Assembly (NCBI RefSeq): GCF_036898095.1
Contig: NC_090743.1
Coordinates: forward strand, 22,697,069-22,761,068
DNA: 64,000 nt
Origin: Palaemon carinicauda
Lineage: Eukaryota; Arthropoda; Malacostraca; Decapoda; Palaemonidae
Reading direction: 5' to 3'
Position numbers and translations under genes: made by a program. Positions 60,268-64,000 of this stretch are shown here, piece after piece. Positions within the stretch are counted from its first letter, which is position 1; every line of letters starts with the position of its first letter. The notes beneath the pieces are model-generated. The model had not been told where the DNA came from, searched no databases, and was given only the letters and a program-made list of their open reading frames with translations.

Positions 60268-60385
60268 AGCGGCAGAAAACATGAACACTTAGATTTACGA
60301 AACTCATTAACAAATGGCAGAAAACATTAACACTTACCTTTACGAAACACTTCAACAAATGGCAGAAAACATTAACACAACTTTA
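60268..60385. repeat. Three short tandem copies in the Tigger 3' UTR
   Basis: A unit of about 40-57 bp with GGCAGAAAACAT and TTACGAAAC recurs three times with length changes. Confidence 0.7.
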
Positions 60386-60669
60386 TGAAAATCTTTAAAT
60401 CAAATTTGTTTTTTTTGCCTTTTTCTAATACAGCATTCTAATTTTTTAAATTTTACATTTTGTACTTTCTGAATTTCATTAATTTCTTCATCACTTCCAC
60501 TTTTCTATTTATTCGGTTCACTTTGAGCTTCCACTTGACCTACTAATGGCCTCTTTAAAAAAAAGGACTTTCCAAGGAAGCTTGTTTCTGCTAGCATTTT
60601 AAAATGTTCCTGAAATGACTCGGGTAAATATCATTAGACTATGCAACTAGATGACCTGTCTAAGCCTTT

Positions 60670-61203
60670 TCAGGGTCTCTTTTCTACAAAAGATTGCACT
60701 GTATGAAAAGCAGTTAGAGCCTGCATAATATTTGCCGTTGTCATAAGGTCCTCCTCCTCTCCGCTAGAGAACTGTTCTTGAACAACGTTCAGTTTCATGG
60801 CCTCCAACTCCTTCAGGTTGTCCGTCATAAGCTCCTCTTGGTGCTCCTCGAGAAACTCATTAATGCTGTCCTCCTCGACAACCACCCCCATGGACCTCCC
60901 GAGTATAACGATTTTGTCAACCTCAGGTTTCGGAACCGGTTCAGGATTGTCAACTTTTTTAGCTTAGGTTTCAGTCAGGCCTACGGGGAATCCCTCAAAG
61001 TCTCGTGCGGAGAAGGTATCAGGTAAGCTTCTTAAACGAAAAGTTTAAGGTGTGCCTCGAAACCCCTTGCCAAGCTTTATCAATGAGTAGGACGCATATC
61101 ACAATATCGAAATGCTCCTTCCAAAATTCACGCAGGATGAGACTTGTGTTATCGCTGATTTCAAAACACCTCCTGAACAGATATTTTGTATAGAGCTTCT
61201 TGA
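60670..61203 (-). pseudogene. Tigger transposase C-terminal part, frameshifted
   Basis: Read from 61203 downward: YTKYLFRRCFEISDNTSLIL, then REFWKEHFDIVICVLLIDKAW, which is the part just after the DDE core in pogo/Tigger transposases. Frame changes then occur around 60980-61080. The last part (60670 to about 60960) is open: KPEVDKIVILGRSMG, then an acidic stretch INEFLEEHQEELMTDNLKEL and a C-terminal VQSFVEKRP. It encodes no complete catalytic domain. Confidence 0.8.
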
Positions 61204-61205
61204 AG

Positions 61206-62150
61206 CTGGATTCTCTTCTTGGTCTTTCCCTGTGCTAACGAAGAGCCTGTTGATCTAGGGTCGAGCTCTTCTCGTCTTTTTGAGATATAACCTCAGTGCC
61301 CTTACTGGGCATAGTAACGGTTGATCAGGATCGTCTGTTAGTTATCGCAGACTCTCAATCTGAAGGGGCCCGAATCTAGGAACCGCTACAGACGGATTTT
61401 GAGTCATTACAACAAACTCAGGGACGTAACTGTGTGTGGCCTGCTCCCATCCCTCTGAATAGGCAATTCATATGAAATACCACGTGCTGACTCTTTGCAG
61501 AGGCCAGGGCCAGAAGAAAAGCCATCTTTAAGGTCAAGTCATTGTCTGAGGCTTAAAAGGGGCTCCTTTCAATGAACGTAAGACCGTGATAACGTTCCAA
61601 GGAGGTGGTCTTAACTTCCAACTGAGGGCAAGAACGCTCAAAATTCCGTATAAAGAGTAACAATTACGTCAAGGAGGAAATGTTAACTCCATTTAGTTCA
61701 AAGACAAGGCTCAAGGCTGAGCGAAAGCCTTTCGGTGCCGACACCAAATAGAGTTTTTACTCCCTGAGGTACAGTGAAAACTCCACTACTGTTGGAATAG
61801 GCACTGAGAGGAGAGAAACTCCGTCCATGACACCAACCACAAAAGATGGACGACTTTGCCTAATACACTGCAGACGACGACTCCCAGAGGGATCCTGCCA
61901 TGTGCTTCACAACTGACTTCAAAAAGCCCCTCTTTGCGAGGAGTTGCTGGATAACCTCCAGGTGTGAAGATGTAGCGATGGAATATCTTCATGTATGATT
62001 GTCTAAGTAGTTCGGGAAGTGGGGGGAGCTCTCTTGGTGCCTTCGTGAGCAGACGTAGAAGGTCTGAAAACCATTCTGCATGTTACCACAGCAGAGCTAT
62101 GATGGTCATTGCTAGATCTTGCGATGCCCTTATCTTGTTCAATACCTTCC
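61206..62150 (-). pseudogene. DIRS D9 tyrosine recombinase, heavily decayed
   Basis: No long frame remains. Alignable scraps with D3 include the GGGCCCGAATCT block at 61367 and a YISKRREELDPRSTGSSLA segment around 61230-61290. The HxxR box and catalytic Tyr lie beyond the truncation at about 61205, so this copy cannot encode an active recombinase. Confidence 0.6.
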
Positions 62151-62182
62151 TTACTAGGCAAAATAGGGGAACACATTGACGT

Positions 62183-62745
62183 CTATTCTGTCCCACGGGT
62201 GTTGGAAAGCGCCCTACAGAACGCTTGTGGGTCCGGTACTGGAGAACAGTACACAGGAAGTTTCCAGTTGAGGGACCTCGCAATCAGGTCTATTACCAGC
62301 GAACCCCACAAATTCAAGACTTTGTTGGCTATCTGTTGATTCAAGGGCAATTCGGAGCCAACTATCCGAGTCCTCCTGCTCAGATTGTCCGCTAGTACGT
62401 TCTTTTTGCCTGTGATGAAGCGGGGTGTTAAGGCTACCAAATTATCTTCCGTCCACCTGTGGATTTCTACACCTAGTTGGTATAGGTGCTGTGAAAAGGT
62501 ACCTCCTTGTTCATATGTGACAGTACTGTAGTGATGTCGCTCATCAGCACCACGTAATGTCCTGAAAGGAGCCGATGGAAGTGCTTGATGGCCAGGAAAG
62601 CTGCCTTCATGCCTAGGAGGTGTATGTGGCACCACCTTTCGTGTTCAGACCAAAGCCTGGATGCCGTCAGCTGTAACAGATGACCCCCACCCTTCTTTTG
62701 ATGCATCTGTGAAGAGCAACAAATCCGGGGAAGAAGAGAGAACAT
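62183..62745 (-). pseudogene. DIRS D9 RNase H and methyltransferase-like block, frameshifted
   Basis: The frame from 62745 has CSSQMHQKKGGGHLLQ and then AAFLAIKHFHRLLSGHYVVL, MSDITTVLSHMNKE. After a shift, the frame from 62635 has PRFITGKKNVLADNLSRRTR, then VGSELPLNQQIANKVLNLWG and YCSPVPDPQAFCRALSN. This matches D3 16295-16780 closely. Replacements such as DLIARS for DLFATS also show decay. Confidence 0.78.
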
Positions 62746-62959
62746 CTACTCCCCTGAGGAACTTTGTGTTCAACACCCACCAACTCGGGTCTCTCTTCTA
62801 CTCTGGTCCCACCTGTACTAGGGTATTGGTGGGTTTGTGTGCTTAGACCAAAAGTTTTTCAGTTGCCACTGCAGAGACCAAATGCAGAGATGGCTATGGG
62901 GTACTAACTTCTCTAGAGATGTCAGGTGGCTAAACAGCTTTTGCCACTGGTGTGCCGGC

Positions 62960-63815
62960 AATTTGTCTCTTGAGAGAAAGCTCTAGGGTATCTCTTTCAG
63001 TCTCTTTACCTTGACCTTGGACAGAACGATCTTGCCTAGTGTGGTCCTGATTTTCATCCCTAGATATACTATATTTTGGACTGGTTGCAGCTGGGACTTC
63101 TCATAATTTATTAGGATCCACAGATCCTGACAAAATGCAAGGAGTTTGTCTTGATGGAAAAGGTTCGAAGGTTCGAAGGTTCTCCAAGTCTGCCAGAATC
63201 AGCCAATCGGCGAGGTAACGAAGTAGACGAATGCCGTTCTTGTGTGCCCAGGTTGACAATGACGTAAAGAGATTTATGAACACCTGGGCTTCTGTGGACA
63301 GGCTGAAGCTCAGCTCTTTGAACTGGTATAGCTGTCCAGTGAAACGTAGGTACTCTCTGGGTGACAGATGTATTGAGATCTGGAAGTACGCTTCCTTCAG
63401 ATCCTATGAGATCATGAAGCCATTAGGTGTGACAGCCTGTCTGACCGTTTGGGCCATTTCCAATTTGAATGGAGTCTGCCAAACAAACTGATTCAGATCC
63501 GAGATGTCGATAACGGGTCTCCAGCCTCCAGACGCCTTTTCTACAAGAAATAAGCGACTGTAGGAAGTCTGGGGACCCTCCCAGGACGTCTTGGAGAGCG
63601 TCCTTCTCTAGCATGGTCCTGACTTTGGCCCGGAGGGCCTGATCCTTTGCTAATCCCTTCGCCTAGGACTCTGTCATCGTTGGTGTGAGAATCAGAGGAG
63701 CGGGAGAGTCGAAGAAAGGGACGGTGTACCCGTTTCTTAATATGGAAGTCGACTAAGGATTGGCTTCCTAGTGCATCCACCTCTGCCATCTGCTCTTTAG
63801 GCAGACCCCCACTGG
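62960..63815 (-). pseudogene. DIRS D9 reverse transcriptase, broken
   Basis: Segments in different frames: CLKSRWQRWMH (from about 63815), ILRNGYTVPFFDSPAPLI, then TMLEKDALQDV (63615), then FTSLSTWAHKNGIRLLRYLA and DWLILADL (63190-63265). The catalytic box reads YLAD instead of YLDD, so an essential Asp is replaced by Ala. Together with the frame changes this means an inactive enzyme. Confidence 0.75.
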
Positions 63816-64000
63816 TGGGCAGGCTGAGGGATTGCCCTACATAGCAGGAGCGTCCTCGCTTGGGTCTCCTGTTACCTTTACCCTTTCTTTCTCCTCTGGG
63901 ACGAAAGAGGCGTATGGACTCCTGCCGTTGCGCTGCCCTCTTCTTTTGTGCGCTCTTTCTTTGCCTTTGGGGTGGAGGAGATGGTTTCCTCTGCTGTGGT

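Larger units (their letters stand above)
59899..61205 (-). mobile_element. Tigger/pogo-type transposon, 3' half
   Basis: The terminus at 59930 (CAGTAATGCCTCTAGATGCG, then ATTCGTTCC at 59957) is the same kind of end as in the element at 48952. A second similar start (CAGTGATACCTCAGAGATTG) lies 31 bp outside at 59899. On the minus strand the C-terminal part of the transposase is at 60670-61203. The 5' half is missing, and at about 61205 the sequence changes to DIRS D9. A block of about 50 bp with GGCAGAAAACAT is repeated three times at 60268-60385. Confidence 0.75.
61206..64000 (-). mobile_element. DIRS D9, minus strand, cut by the window edge
   Basis: Reading leftward from 64000 the order is end of gag (63820-64000), pol N-terminus, RT (63000-63620), RNase H (62400-62745), methyltransferase-like block (62200-62400) and recombinase remnants (61206-62150). 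It lies in the opposite direction to all other DIRS copies here and is closest to D3. The left end (its 3' terminal repeat) is missing, because the sequence runs into a Tigger fragment at about 61205. Confidence 0.82.

Overview
The window is eukaryotic, AT-rich, and almost certainly from an arthropod; a decapod crustacean is most likely. The reasons are a split host gene with GT-AG introns encoding a recognisable Suz12 (Polycomb PRC2) C-terminus, many DIRS1-group tyrosine-recombinase retrotransposons (reported as common in decapods), non-LTR elements with ATA-type 3' tails, pogo/Tigger DNA transposons, and long (TC)n microsatellites. No prokaryotic-style gene organisation, rRNA gene or convincing tRNA gene was found.

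Host gene: four plus-strand coding exons (311-564, 5461-5646, 12593-12769, 20144-20333) join in phase into the last 268 codons of Suz12, including the VEFS box. The first part of the gene lies left of the window. Each of the three introns carries a DIRS element in the same orientation as the gene: D1 (1088-4250, 3'-truncated, inside a TA-flanked TIR element), D2 (5861-12274, both ends present) and D3 (13293-18816, both ends present, decayed). Intron 1 also has a six-copy ~68-bp tandem repeat.

Downstream of Suz12 (about 20.3-64 kb) no further host gene could be supported. This part is layered transposon sequence. It holds a nested stack at 22.4-32.2 kb (old DIRS D4 > LINE tail > DIRS D5), LINE pieces at 34.9-35.3, 36.65-37.1, 38.4-38.7 and 40.3-41.5 kb, a decayed DIRS (D6, 35.4-37.4 kb) and a small DIRS RNase H scrap (D7, 48.2-48.5 kb). 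Further on are a Tigger element containing a large inverted repeat (48.95-50.87 kb), a TIR/MITE-like element (51.5-52.26 kb), the best preserved DIRS (D8, 52314-58757), a Tigger 3' half (59.9-61.2 kb, minus strand) and a minus-strand DIRS running off the right edge (D9, from about 61.2 kb).

D8 shows the full DIRS1 plan: inverted terminal repeats, gag, an overlapping pol frame joining RT, RNase H, a methyltransferase-like region and a tyrosine recombinase, then an internal complementary region that reads as the two outer ends joined. All DIRS copies carry stops, frameshifts or deletions, so none looks autonomous as it stands. D1 and D8 are one family, D2 and D5 a second, D3 and D9 a third. Boundaries were read by eye and are good to a few bases at element ends and tens of bases for domains inside decayed copies.
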